A stretch of DNA of 64,000 nucleotides, from contig JAFEUB010000787.1 of assembly GCA_024529925.1 (NCBI GenBank), positions 1,181,501-1,245,500 of the forward strand. The letters are read 5' to 3'. Below are positions 11,550 to 20,992 of this stretch, in pieces. Position 1 is the first letter of the stretch; each line of letters begins with the position of its first letter. The notes below the pieces were generated by a model. It was not told where the DNA came from. It was given only the letters and a program-made list of their open reading frames with translations, and searched no databases. Source of the stretch: Ophthalmolycus amberensis. Taxonomy: Eukaryota; Chordata; Actinopteri; Perciformes; Zoarcidae. Position numbers and translations under genes: made by a program.

Positions 11550-14500
11550 ATGTCTTCAACCGCCTGCCAAGAACCCGTTCAACACTCCGGAGTGCTCCGG
11601 TTTTACTCCGCCGTGTTTTACGCCGGCAGTTCGTTTGTCATCACGGTGGTGAATAAAACGGTGCTCACGAGCTTCAGGTAACGTTACGCGACGCTTTAGT
11701 CGCGCTGTCATCAAGTCAGTTATCAGAGGTGGAAGACGTGCACCGTACGCTACGTTATCAGGGTAGCATTAGCACGGTGTGTGTGTGTGTGTGTGTGTGT
11801 GTGGGGGGGGGGTATTAAAGTAAAAGTCATGCATTTAAATGTTTTGCTAACTATTGGCATCACAACATATTCTTCTTAAAGTAAATGTAAATAGGGGCCC
11901 GCTCATTGTGCAGAATAATGTTATTACTGGATTATATTCATGCATTAGGCTAATGTGTACGTCACTTTAATGGTGAAGGTGGAGCTAATTGAATATTGAA
12001 TATTTTGAATATGAATATCATGCAAGCTAACTAGCAAGCGAAGGCTTCAGATAAATGTGCACAAGGGAACATTACTGATGATGTGTTCTGGGCCCAACTG
12101 TCCCAAAATTCTACAACCTAAACCAAACCAAGATACACCCCACTTGTAGATCGTCAACCACTCAAAACAAGGTTAATTTCCTGGAAGTGCTCACCACCTT
12201 GGCACAAAGGACAGACAAACCTCATGTCCTGTGTTTTTTTGATTCTGTAGTGTCGTAAAGAGAAAATGGAAGTATTTAAGTTGAGTACCTCACAAGTGTA
12301 CTTAAGCACAGTATTTGCAAAGTAAACGCCCTCACACACAGAGGAAGCTTATAATAATAAATCATTATTGAATCACACTAGGCTTTAACTGTGTATGTGT
12401 TGGTTTTGCAGGTTTCCCTCCTACATGTGTTTGGGAATTGGACAGGTAAGTTGTCCAGTTGTGGATGTTTCTGTGTGAGTGTGTGTGAGTGTGTGTGAGT
12501 GTGTCTGTGTGTGTGTCAGTCATGCACACACACACACACATTTCACAGTCACTTTGGTGCTTTCAGATGGTCGCCACTCTTGTTGTCCTTTATGCTGCCA
12601 AAATGAGCAAAACAGTCCAGTTTCAAGATTTCGACAGAAGTATTCCCTTAAAAGTAAGGATTTCTTATTTCTTAGAAAAAAATCAAAATATATTCATCTT
12701 AATTTACTTGCTAAAATTTGTTCCCCTTGTGTTTCCTTCCCAGATTTTCCCCCTTCCTTTGCTCTATGTTGGGAACCATATAACAGGACTGGCCAGCACC
12801 AAGAAACTCAGGTTGATCCCGTGTGGTTGTTGTCTAAACAAAGCAGGTTTAGTCCTTAAGGCTGTCTGTGCTCATTCATGTGGTTTTCCTAATTTTTATT
12901 TTATTTTACAGTTTACCCATGTTTACAGTATTACGCAAATTCACCATATTGATGACGATGGTCTTGGAAGTGTATATACTAAGGTGAGGCATATCTCTGA
13001 TTTATATATTGCTGTTAGAGCTTTGAAACAAATGACCTCATCAGAATTGTGACACAACTGGACTGAAAGTACTGCGCGCTATATATCACGAGGCAAGTCT
13101 TACAGGTCTATCGAACAAGGTGGGCGCTTTGGGAGTTTTGATCTGAATGTTTCGGTGTTCCCTTTTTTTTTCCCCAGAAAAACATTCCCAAAGAGCCTTG
13201 TGTACAGTGTTGTGGCCATAGTCCTTGGTGCCATGGTTGCTGCGAGGTACGGATATTTTTTTGTTTTTGTCTTGGATTTGTTTACGTATCACGTAAGAAC
13301 TGAACACCTTTGCTGTCCCTCCGCCCCTTCCTCTCCTCTAGTTCAGACCTGGCCTTTGATGTGGAGGCTTACTCTTTCATCCTGCTCAACGATGCCTTCA
13401 CTGCTGCCAGCGGCGTGTACACCAAGCAGAAACTTGGCACTGAGGTAACATTCCCTGCACGGTCTGTGCAAACAGACACTATCTGGACTGCATTTTACTT
13501 GTAGTTTCACCACAGTCTGTGTAGGTGAGGTTAACTGCTTTATCTGGTATTGAATTGTGATAAAGTGTTCGGATGTAGAAGATCGTGTTGCTGCATAGTT
13601 GTCTTACCAAAGGAAGATAGGAAGTTAAACTTGTTTTTTTCCGGGAAACAATGGGTTTGGACCGTTTATATGTCCTTCGATTTGTAACTCCTGCATGGTA
13701 AGGTGTGAGCGACGGTGACGGCTTTGGTTTGGTCAGCCACCCTTTAAGTAAACAGGATTTAGAACACACGGGATTACATCATCTCCACAGTAGCATAAAC
13801 ACCCAAAATACCAGCAACCTTTTTGACCATCGTGATTTTAGATGCTGACAGCCGTCGGCTTGTTTGGCTTATAGAAGTCAAATGTGAAGAATTGTTAATA
13901 TTTCAATATTCAACATGCAGTAAAAGTAGGTTTGCTGTTTGTTACACATGCAAGTGTCTTAATACGTTGTTCTTTTGTTTGTTCAGGGCCTTGGGAAGTA
14001 TGGTGTCTTATTTTACAATGCACTAATCATTGTCATCCCCACTCTCTTGGCAAGTGCGGTTACTGGAGATTTACACAAGGTACAGACGGTAACTGTGATC
14101 CAGTGGGTTATTTCTGGGTGTTTGTGCCACAAACTGTCTGCTTTTTCCTGCCTGACACGAGTTTTGTGTTTTGATTTCACAGGCAATCGCATTTGAGGAC
14201 TGGCTTGAAGGAACTTTTATTTTTTGGTTCCTCATGTCGTGCTTCATGGGGTATGTCACAACTTTGTTGCAACTGAGATACATTTTTTTTAAAGAATTCC
14301 ATAGCTCTTACATGACCGCCTCACCCTAGTCAGTTTTACAAGAGTCAGCTTTGTGTTGTTTTTCAGGTTCGTGCTGATGTATTCCATAGTCCTGTGCAGC
14401 TATTATAACTCAGCACTTACTACAACAGTAGTGGGGGCAATAAAGGTAAGAACACGCCGACGACGATACTATTTAGAGAGTGGAAAGCACAGGCTCTGCA

Positions 14501-15223
14501 TATCTCCGCCAAGATTGCCTAACCCTCCAAATTTATTACTTTACTAATAGACAATGCTTAAAGTTCGAACCTGTATGTGGATCTGCATTTTACATCACAC
14601 TGCACACTGTAAATCAATTAACAGATACAGAACCTAAGACAACCTCCTTGTTGGGGGTAACTTGTGTGTTTTCTCTGTGTCCAATTTCTGCTAACAAGAT
14701 CATCACTAACCTGCATAATCCTTTTAAAAATTTTTTTTTTTTTTAAGAACGTGGCAGTAGCTTATATCGGCATCTTTGTGGGCGGAGACTACCTGTTCTC
14801 TTGGACCAACTTCCTAGGCCTCAGCATTTGGTAAGAGTTTATATTTTCCATTCCAGTTTTATTTTTATTCTGTTCTTTTTTATGACATGTTTTGTTAAAT
14901 GTCGTTACAAACTGTACTTGGCTACAACTGAAAATTTACATTTCTTACTATGTTTGATTTTCTAGTCTTTTAAGAGCAGCTTTGTGAAATGTATTTCCAT
15001 ACTCCAAGCCTGTGCAAAGCATCTATGAACGACAGTTTATGGTCTTGCCGGGCACATTGTTTTCCAGGGCCTCACGATTCATTTCTTTCATTGTTTGCGT
15101 TGCAGCATGTCGGGCGGACTAATGTACTCGTATCTCATCTTTAACCACAAATCATCCGGGAGTAACGCAGAAGGAGCACAAGAGCTGAAGATTCAACAGG
15201 GAAGTGCACTGCAAACTAAATGA
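11550..15223 (+). CDS. slc35d2: UDP-sugar transporter, SLC35D2 type (nucleotide-sugar antiporter)
   Basis: The coding exons are 11550-11677, 12412-12445, 12567-12653, 12744-12811, 12912-12983, 13178-13246, 13342-13444, 13987-14079, 14183-14250, 14367-14445, 14748-14830 and 15106-15223. They total 1002 nt, or 333 aa. SLC35D proteins are multi-spanning Golgi/ER membrane carriers that exchange cytosolic UDP-sugars for luminal UMP. Family blocks seen in order are SFVITVVNK in the first membrane segment, PLPLLYVGNH, LSLPMFTVLRKFTI, GVYTKQK, LGKYGVLFYN, LCSYYNSALTT and GGDYLFSWTNF. The length matches SLC35D1/D2 (about 335-355 aa). The C-terminal region mixes D1-like (SWTNF) and D2-like (CMSGGL) features. 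I chose D2 because znf367, habp4, cdc14b and prxl2c follow, as in human 9q22. The start at 11550 gives the family-typical short cytosolic N-terminus. Confidence 0.93.
11679..11686. promoter_or_regulatory. slc35d2: TAACGTTA palindrome at slc35d2 exon 1 donor
   Basis: The octamer overlaps the 5' splice donor of exon 1. It is one of four exact copies in the window (others at 19616-19623, 23380-23387 and 23453-23460), all near gene 5' ends. Any regulatory role is inferred. Confidence 0.35.
11777..11812. repeat. (GT)n plus G-run in slc35d2 intron 1
   Basis: About 13 GT units run directly into a run of about ten G. Confidence 0.9.
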
Positions 15224-15308
15224 AGACACTATTTCAGCACTTGCCACTGGGTGGCAATGCTCTGCTCCATATTGGAGCATTATTATTGTTTTTACACTTT
15301 TCGTTTTT

Positions 15309-15570
15309 ATGGTAAAGGGACTGTACTTGTACAGTGCTTTTCTAGTCTTCCCACCACTCAAAGTGCTTTAACACTACATGTCATCATTCATATGATGGCA
15401 GGGGCTACCATGCAAGGTGCCACCTGCCCATCAGGACCATCGAACATTCAGAACCTTAAAGGGAGCAATCTGGGTTTAAGAGTCTTGCCCAAGGACACAT
15501 CGACACGGACTTGCGGAGCCGGGGATCGAACTGCCGATCCTCTGATCAGGACGATCCCGTCAATGAACTG
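15309..15570 (+). repeat. Teleost interspersed repeat inside slc35d2 3' UTR
   Basis: The wording is that of a short element spread through many fish genomes. Landmarks are TTTTCTAGTCTTCCCACCACTC, then GATGGCAGGGGCTACCATGC, then CTTGCCCAAGGACACATCGAC, then GGAGCCGGGGATCGAACTGC. It lies between the slc35d2 stop and its poly(A) signal, so it is probably transcribed as 3' UTR. The open frame it contains is not a gene. The family name is not known to me with certainty. Confidence 0.6.
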
Positions 15571-15628
15571 ATTGTTTATAAAGGCATTGATGCAATACTG
15601 CTTTAATTTCACTTCTAAATCATGACTG

Positions 15629-15634
15629 AATAAA
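15629..15634 (+). terminator. slc35d2: Poly(A) signal AATAAA of slc35d2
   Basis: Canonical hexamer about 405 nt after the slc35d2 stop, followed by a GT-rich stretch (GGTTCAGTGAGTGTTT). It lies tail-to-tail with a minus-strand signal 42 bp further on. Confidence 0.6.
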
Positions 15635-15675
15635 TTGACAAAGACGTTGAATTTCTGGGTCAGGTTCAGTGAGTG

Positions 15676-15681
15676 TTTATT
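15676..15681 (-). terminator. znf367: Candidate minus-strand poly(A) signal for znf367
   Basis: TTTATT on the plus strand reads AATAAA on the minus strand. If used, the znf367 3' UTR is about 1.8 kb and the two convergent transcripts end within about 50 bp of each other or overlap. Other minus-strand AATAAA words occur nearer the znf367 stop (for example around 16.3-16.6 kb), so the true end is uncertain. Confidence 0.35.
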
Positions 15682-17485
15682 GAAAACCAACATTTGTATA
15701 ACAGTGTGGACAGCCAGTCAGAGGAATCGTACCCTTTTCTTTAAACACATGTGTAATTAAATGTCTACTAAGCAAGCAGGATCACTCTACACATGTCACA
15801 AACATGAAAACTGTTGGGGGGGGGGGGTGTTAGCGGAGGGGAAAACTGAAAACTAAAATTCAACTTCAAAGCTCTCCTGTAAATCGTGCACACTCGAATA
15901 TTCTAACAAACAATGTGTGTATATATATATATTAAATGCCATAATCTTCTCAAACCACAAAATAGACTACGGGTTAGAAATGCTTCAAAATATACTATAC
16001 TTGGGTAAAAAATAAATCATTTGGTGTTTTGATTATCAACATTTCGCTGGCCTTCCAGTTTCACCGTAACTCCACACTTTGTAAATCAAACATCACAGCT
16101 AGAGTGACAGGGCAGTTATGAGAGGCTTCATACAGTGTTGAAGGATGTAGTGTTGCTTAAAAAAATGTAAGAAGAAAATGAAGAAAATCACCCGGCACTA
16201 CAAAACACCTGTGCTGTTTCCTTGGACACGTACAACAAATCTATTCTTCAGTGCATTGCAAGCTTAATCCAAGACTTAAGGGGTGTAAGTGCTGAATATC
16301 AATAAACGGGTAGTCTACGTTTATGTGATTTATTCTATGGTTTTAAAACTTTGCTGATTTTTTTTGCCCGCTGGTGCCAAAAAAAAGATTCCAGGGCTGT
16401 CAAAGAGCAACAGAATGAGCCAGGAAGAAAAGAATAAAGTACGGTGAAATAAATATCATAATTTACGCTTCTGAAATGAGATGACAGATGCATCACACAC
16501 TACTGTGATGCTGTGCCCGTATCGTAACTGGTCTCGCACCTTTTAATATAAAAGGTGATCGACATCCATTGTGAAAATAAATCTCCCGTCTGGTTGGAAA
16601 ACAACTTAAAGGTCTGCATGTTTTTAACCCACGATTCTTGTATCTATGTGGGAAACGGCTGTTCAAATGGAAATATGGCAAGTCTTTGAAAAAGGGACTC
16701 TGGACCTTTTTAAAATTGTAGATCACTTAACTAAATCTGTAAGTATCGTATGTCACGATAAAGTGGTGGAGCTTCCAGAAAGCTTCCAGACGAGAGCTCT
16801 GGATTAGGCTTGCAATGATCACCTCTCATTCGCACATAAAAAAAAAACGACCATGTCAGCTCGCTGGACTCTTGTCTCCTCTTAGTCCGCCTACGCACGA
16901 GTGCTTTACAACACTTGGAGATGAAACCTGGGAGCATGATGAGAGGCCATCTTGACAGTTGGAATGCGACTTAACACTTCCTATGTTTGACCACACCCTG
17001 TATCGTTCTCTCCGTCCGCGCTTAATCCATATATACACCAGTCACACACACTCCGTTACACTCTCAATACACTCAAAAAGAACTCGTTACCCTTCAAAGT
17101 GCAAACACAACAAATTAAAACATTATTGGTACTCTTTCTTGTGCCTTCAGAAGACAGGAGAAAAAGAGACATTCTTCATATGGTCAAATCTACAATTATA
17201 GCAGCCTAAAAGAAGGATAAAATGGAAGCTGAATAAGGTGCTTTAGCTTGTGCCTTCCTGGTGCTGGGAGGGGGGGGGGTTGTGCATAACACGGATCTCA
17301 GGCCAATTCGGCTCGCTCTCAAAAGTCTGATTTCACAACTTGATGGAATAAACTAAACTAGCTATAGTTCTGCGTTGATGAACACTTTCTAGCTACAGCA
17401 CATACTGCAGGAAGGCGAGGTTGGGGATGGAGATATGGGGGACGGGGAATGGGGGGTCCCGGATCAGGAAGTGGGGGCTGGGTGT

Positions 17486-20452
17486 TCAGGGAGACAGGTT
17501 GTTGGCCAGCTCAATGAGTGCCAGTGCACCGTGGAGACGCTCCCGTTGCTCCTGGAGGCGGCGCTTCGCGGCTCCTCCCTGGCCGCCCTTCTCCTCCTCG
17601 GCCTTCTCCTCGTCGTCGCCGTTCTCCTCGTCGGACTGGAGGAACTCCATGGGATCCTGCTGCTCCTGGTCCTCGGATCGCGCCTTGCCCTGTGGCTTCC
17701 CCTTGGTGGTTAGGGGGGCACGCTGCTCACGAGTTTGCCAGTACCTGCGAGGACCGAGAAGAGTGGGTAAGCATAAAATGCCATCGACTGCACGTTATGA
17801 GTTCTACTATTCCTGCTTTATAGAACAGATCGTCTCCGCTCAGGTCACCGGTCCTGTTGCGTTCACTTACTTTGCCAGCCACTCTGCCACAGCCTTGTTA
17901 TCCACAGACTGAGCCTTCCCCTGGCCCTCCTTTGGTTCCTCTCTCTTCAGGCGGGAGAACGGATGCTTGGGACAGTGACGGTTGGCGTGTGTGAACCGAT
18001 TGCCACATCCTGAGAGAGAGAGAGAGAGCAGCAGGTATTTAATAAATGCAGTAAGGTAGGGGTGTAACGGTTCACAAAAGCCACGGTTGGGTTCGGTACG
18101 ATACAGTGGAGCCACGGTTCGGTACGTTTCGGTACAGTAGAAAACTATAAATGCCAGAGAAATGTACTTGATTTTAAAATATATTTATCCATTCCAACTA
18201 ACATCATAAAGTTATTCTTTGACTTTGAACAATGATGGAACTATACCTGAGTGACTCATCTTCTGGGGTGTCTTCTTAGCAACACATTAGCATAAAAAAC
18301 AAAAACTGCTCCTTAATGTTATGTAGTATTGTTACTTACATCTTGCTTACATCTTGTAGTGTTACTTACATCTTGCAAAAGAGATTTTTAATCTCAATGG
18401 GACTACCTGGTTCAATAAAGGTTTAAAAAAAAAAAAAAAAAAAAGATTTTTTTTTTTTCAAACGTATTCGGTTCGTCATGCGTACCGAACCGTGAGCCTC
18501 GTACCGAACGGTTCAATACGAATACGCGTACCGTTACACCCCTACAGTAAGGCCATGTTATTCTGTGACTTTAGAACAGCCAAGATACAGCTGTTATGAA
18601 AAGCGGTATCATATTTTCTATTTATAAAAATATGATACGGTGATGTTCAGCTCGTACATTTGTTTTACAGTTTATTGGGTACTTTCCAAATTAAACTCGG
18701 ACAGTAAAACGCTCCAGTCGGTCACACTAACTGAGCCACGTTTCATGCCGCTGGAAAACACCTAAAAGTATCTAAAAGTGAAAGGTCACGAAACGTTGAC
18801 TCTGCTGTTTGGTAGAATAACATTACTTCACTAACACTACATTCAGCTCAATACCGTTCTCCGAGCAGACGAAGGGTTTCTCCCCAGTGTGCAGCCGCTG
18901 GTGCGTCTTCAGCTGACCACTCTGGACAAACGCCTTCCCACAATTCGGGTAGTCACACAGGTAGGGCCTCTCTCCTGCAGGGGGGGTGGGGGGGGGGGGG
19001 GATAGGGATATTGTTCAGTATTGTCATAGTTTTAAAGTTCATCATTACACAGTGCCTCTAATATGACACACACATACAGTGCACCATTTTTTTTAAATAG
19101 GCACTGGGAGGTCAATTGTTGTCCTCTTTCACAGACCAAGCATAGCTGTGCCCCTTCATGTTCCAGCATGTTCGTGTCACATCTGGTTAGACGGGTGTTC
19201 ACGTGACCATCCCTGGGACAGAATATAGAATCTCAGTGCATCCACCTCGTCTCAAGGTAATGCCTCACCTGTGTGTGTCCTCTTGTGAGCCTGAAGCGAC
19301 TTCTCTCTGGGAAACACCCGGTTGCAGATGTTGCAGCGAATGTGGCTGGACGAAGTCTCCCCCTCGTTTATGAGCTCCCGGACAGTGTCGGCCCGCGGAC
19401 GCCCTCTGCGGATGCCATCCTGACAGAAAGAATGCACCCAACTCTGACATGGTCCTTTTTAGAACAGCAACAATCAGCAGATGCTGAGCATATACATATT
19501 TTCATACTTCTATGATTTACTAAATTTACAAGAGCGTACTGTAATCTGACACATCGTGGTCATAATACTTACTACACATGTACATCTGTATTTGTTATAC
19601 TAAAGAAATATTCTGTAACGTTATACATTAGTTCAACCAGCGTTTTGTATTTCATACAGTGCACACATCATGTCATCATTCATAATTTCCTTAGCTGAGC
19701 TCACGTGTTCCACTCTGCAGCAGGACGCACGTTTTGTCCATTATAATTCATTCACATCCGGTTACACTTTTGGCGCGCGACTAGACGTCATGTATGAGCA
19801 GCTGCTCCAGAACCAGGAAGTAACTGGGGTTTAAAATCCACCATATCACACCCTATTGCGCGGGCGATTTTTTAAATGACTCTCCACTCCGGCCGTATAA
19901 TGTCCCCGTTTTAAGTAGACATTTAAGTTATTTACATCTGAACTGTATTCATCTTCTATAACGACTGTTTGGAATGGTTTGTGTATGTTAAACATGTCAA
20001 TAGCACCCTGCACGCGCTCTTTTCTTGCTGTTATTATAAGTAGTCATATGTGTTAGGCCTGTAACTTACAGTTGCAGTGTCGTTAACAACCTCAAACTAC
20101 ACAAGAACAACAGCCCAAGTCGGTCTGTGTCACATCATCTGTCACACTAACACGTTTTACAGTCTGAACATACCCTGATCTGGTCAGGTGTAGGGTCCGT
20201 GTCCGCTTCCCTGGCCGTCTGGGTCCCGGTCGGTGACGAAGCCCCGCTAAACGAGCCCGGGCTCAGAGTCACATTGTGGGCGTTCTCGCCCCATTTCCAC
20301 GGGTAGACCATGAAGTCGCTGAAACCGGGACTCGTCGGCGTCAGGGCCTCCGCTTTCCTCGGTTTGATCGGCGTGGTCTTAATAACGGACACCAAAACTC
20401 TTTTTGGAGAGTCGTTGCAGAAAACAACGTGCGGCTGCTTGTTTTCGGCCAT
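17486..20452 (-). CDS. znf367: C2H2 zinc-finger transcription factor ZNF367
   Basis: Minus-strand exons are 20174-20452, 19269-19419, 18855-18974, 17871-18009 and 17486-17744, giving 948 nt (315 aa). N-terminal family motifs are VVFCNDSPKRVLVSVIKTTP and TSPGFSDFMVYPWKWGENAH. Exon 2 begins DGIRRGRPRADTV. Finger 1 uses C122/C125 and H138/H142; finger 2 uses C150/C155 and the matching HxxxH. The degenerate third cysteine/histidine cluster (CSENGCGNRFTHANRHCPKH) follows. The C-terminus is acidic, then ends in RRLQEQRERLHGALALIELA, a basic/coiled tail conserved with the mammalian protein. ZNF367 is a nuclear DNA-binding factor linked to cell proliferation. Intron 3 carries a MITE. The promoter lies upstream at about 20.5-21.1 kb with CCAAT and E2F-like sites. 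Confidence 0.95.
18057..18544. mobile_element. Non-autonomous hAT-type MITE (488 bp) in znf367 intron 3
   Basis: The ends TAGGGGTGTAACGGT and ACCGTTACACCCCTA are perfect terminal inverted repeats. They are flanked by an exact 8-bp duplication, CAGTAAGG, at 18049-18056 and 18545-18552. Eight-base target duplications are the hallmark of hAT insertions. Subterminal GTTCGGTACG/CGTACCGAAC words repeat in both halves. No transposase is encoded. The inner part (about 18385-18442) ends in TTCAATAAAGGTTT followed by about 19 A, which looks like the 3' tail of a retroposed sequence carried inside the MITE. Confidence 0.9.
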
Positions 20453-20752
20453 CGTACGGATGTCAAAACTCCAGCAAAGGCAAGCAAAAACTGTAAAAGT
20501 ATTAAATCTAGTTGATTATTGAAAAAAAAGTGAATGAGTAAAAGTCATAAATAGATATCCTGTTCAGTCTGGAGTGAATACGTCCTTCATTTCCGAAAAG
20601 GCTCGGATCGTTGTTCACTAAAAAGTATCCGCGAGAGAGACAGTTTGATATGAAGATGATGGTAAGTTCCCTTCTTGTCGTCTGAACTGACCTGTGTGCG
20701 CTCACAGGAGCGTTGTCCCGCGTTGCAAAATCGCGCCTGAGCAGTTGACTGA

Positions 20753-20992
20753 CCAATCGGTGGCAGGGATCCGATCCCACGTGTCACAAGTAACCAATGG
20801 CAGCAGCCACACGGATCCACCTCGCAGACTCGCGGGCCAATATGCAGGACAGAGAGCGGTGTAAGTGCGATGATTGGTCGAGACGTTCTTATCCAATGAG
20901 GTTCAAACACTTGACCCGCGCTCTCGCACGCTGACATCAAGATTGGCCAATGAAGACGAGCAGAGCGCGCGGTGGACCGCGCCGGAGCCAAT
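20753..20992. promoter_or_regulatory. znf367: Array of eight CCAAT boxes upstream of znf367
   Basis: CCAAT occurs at 20753-20757, 20794-20798, 20837-20841, 20893-20897, 20947-20951 and 20988-20992. ATTGG occurs at 20873-20877 and 20942-20946. The motifs lie 300-540 bp upstream of the znf367 start codon in a CpG-rich block. CCAAT boxes are bound by NF-Y; dense arrays are typical of cell-cycle promoters. Five same-strand gaps are 41, 43, 56, 54 and 41 bp. Confidence 0.75.

Noticed and set aside
15251..15571. 106-codon plus-strand open frame after slc35d2
   Set aside because: Lies within the slc35d2 3' UTR and an interspersed repeat.
20587..20991. 134-codon minus-strand open frame upstream of znf367
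   Set aside because: Overlaps the CCAAT array and GC-rich promoter; composition explains the open frame.
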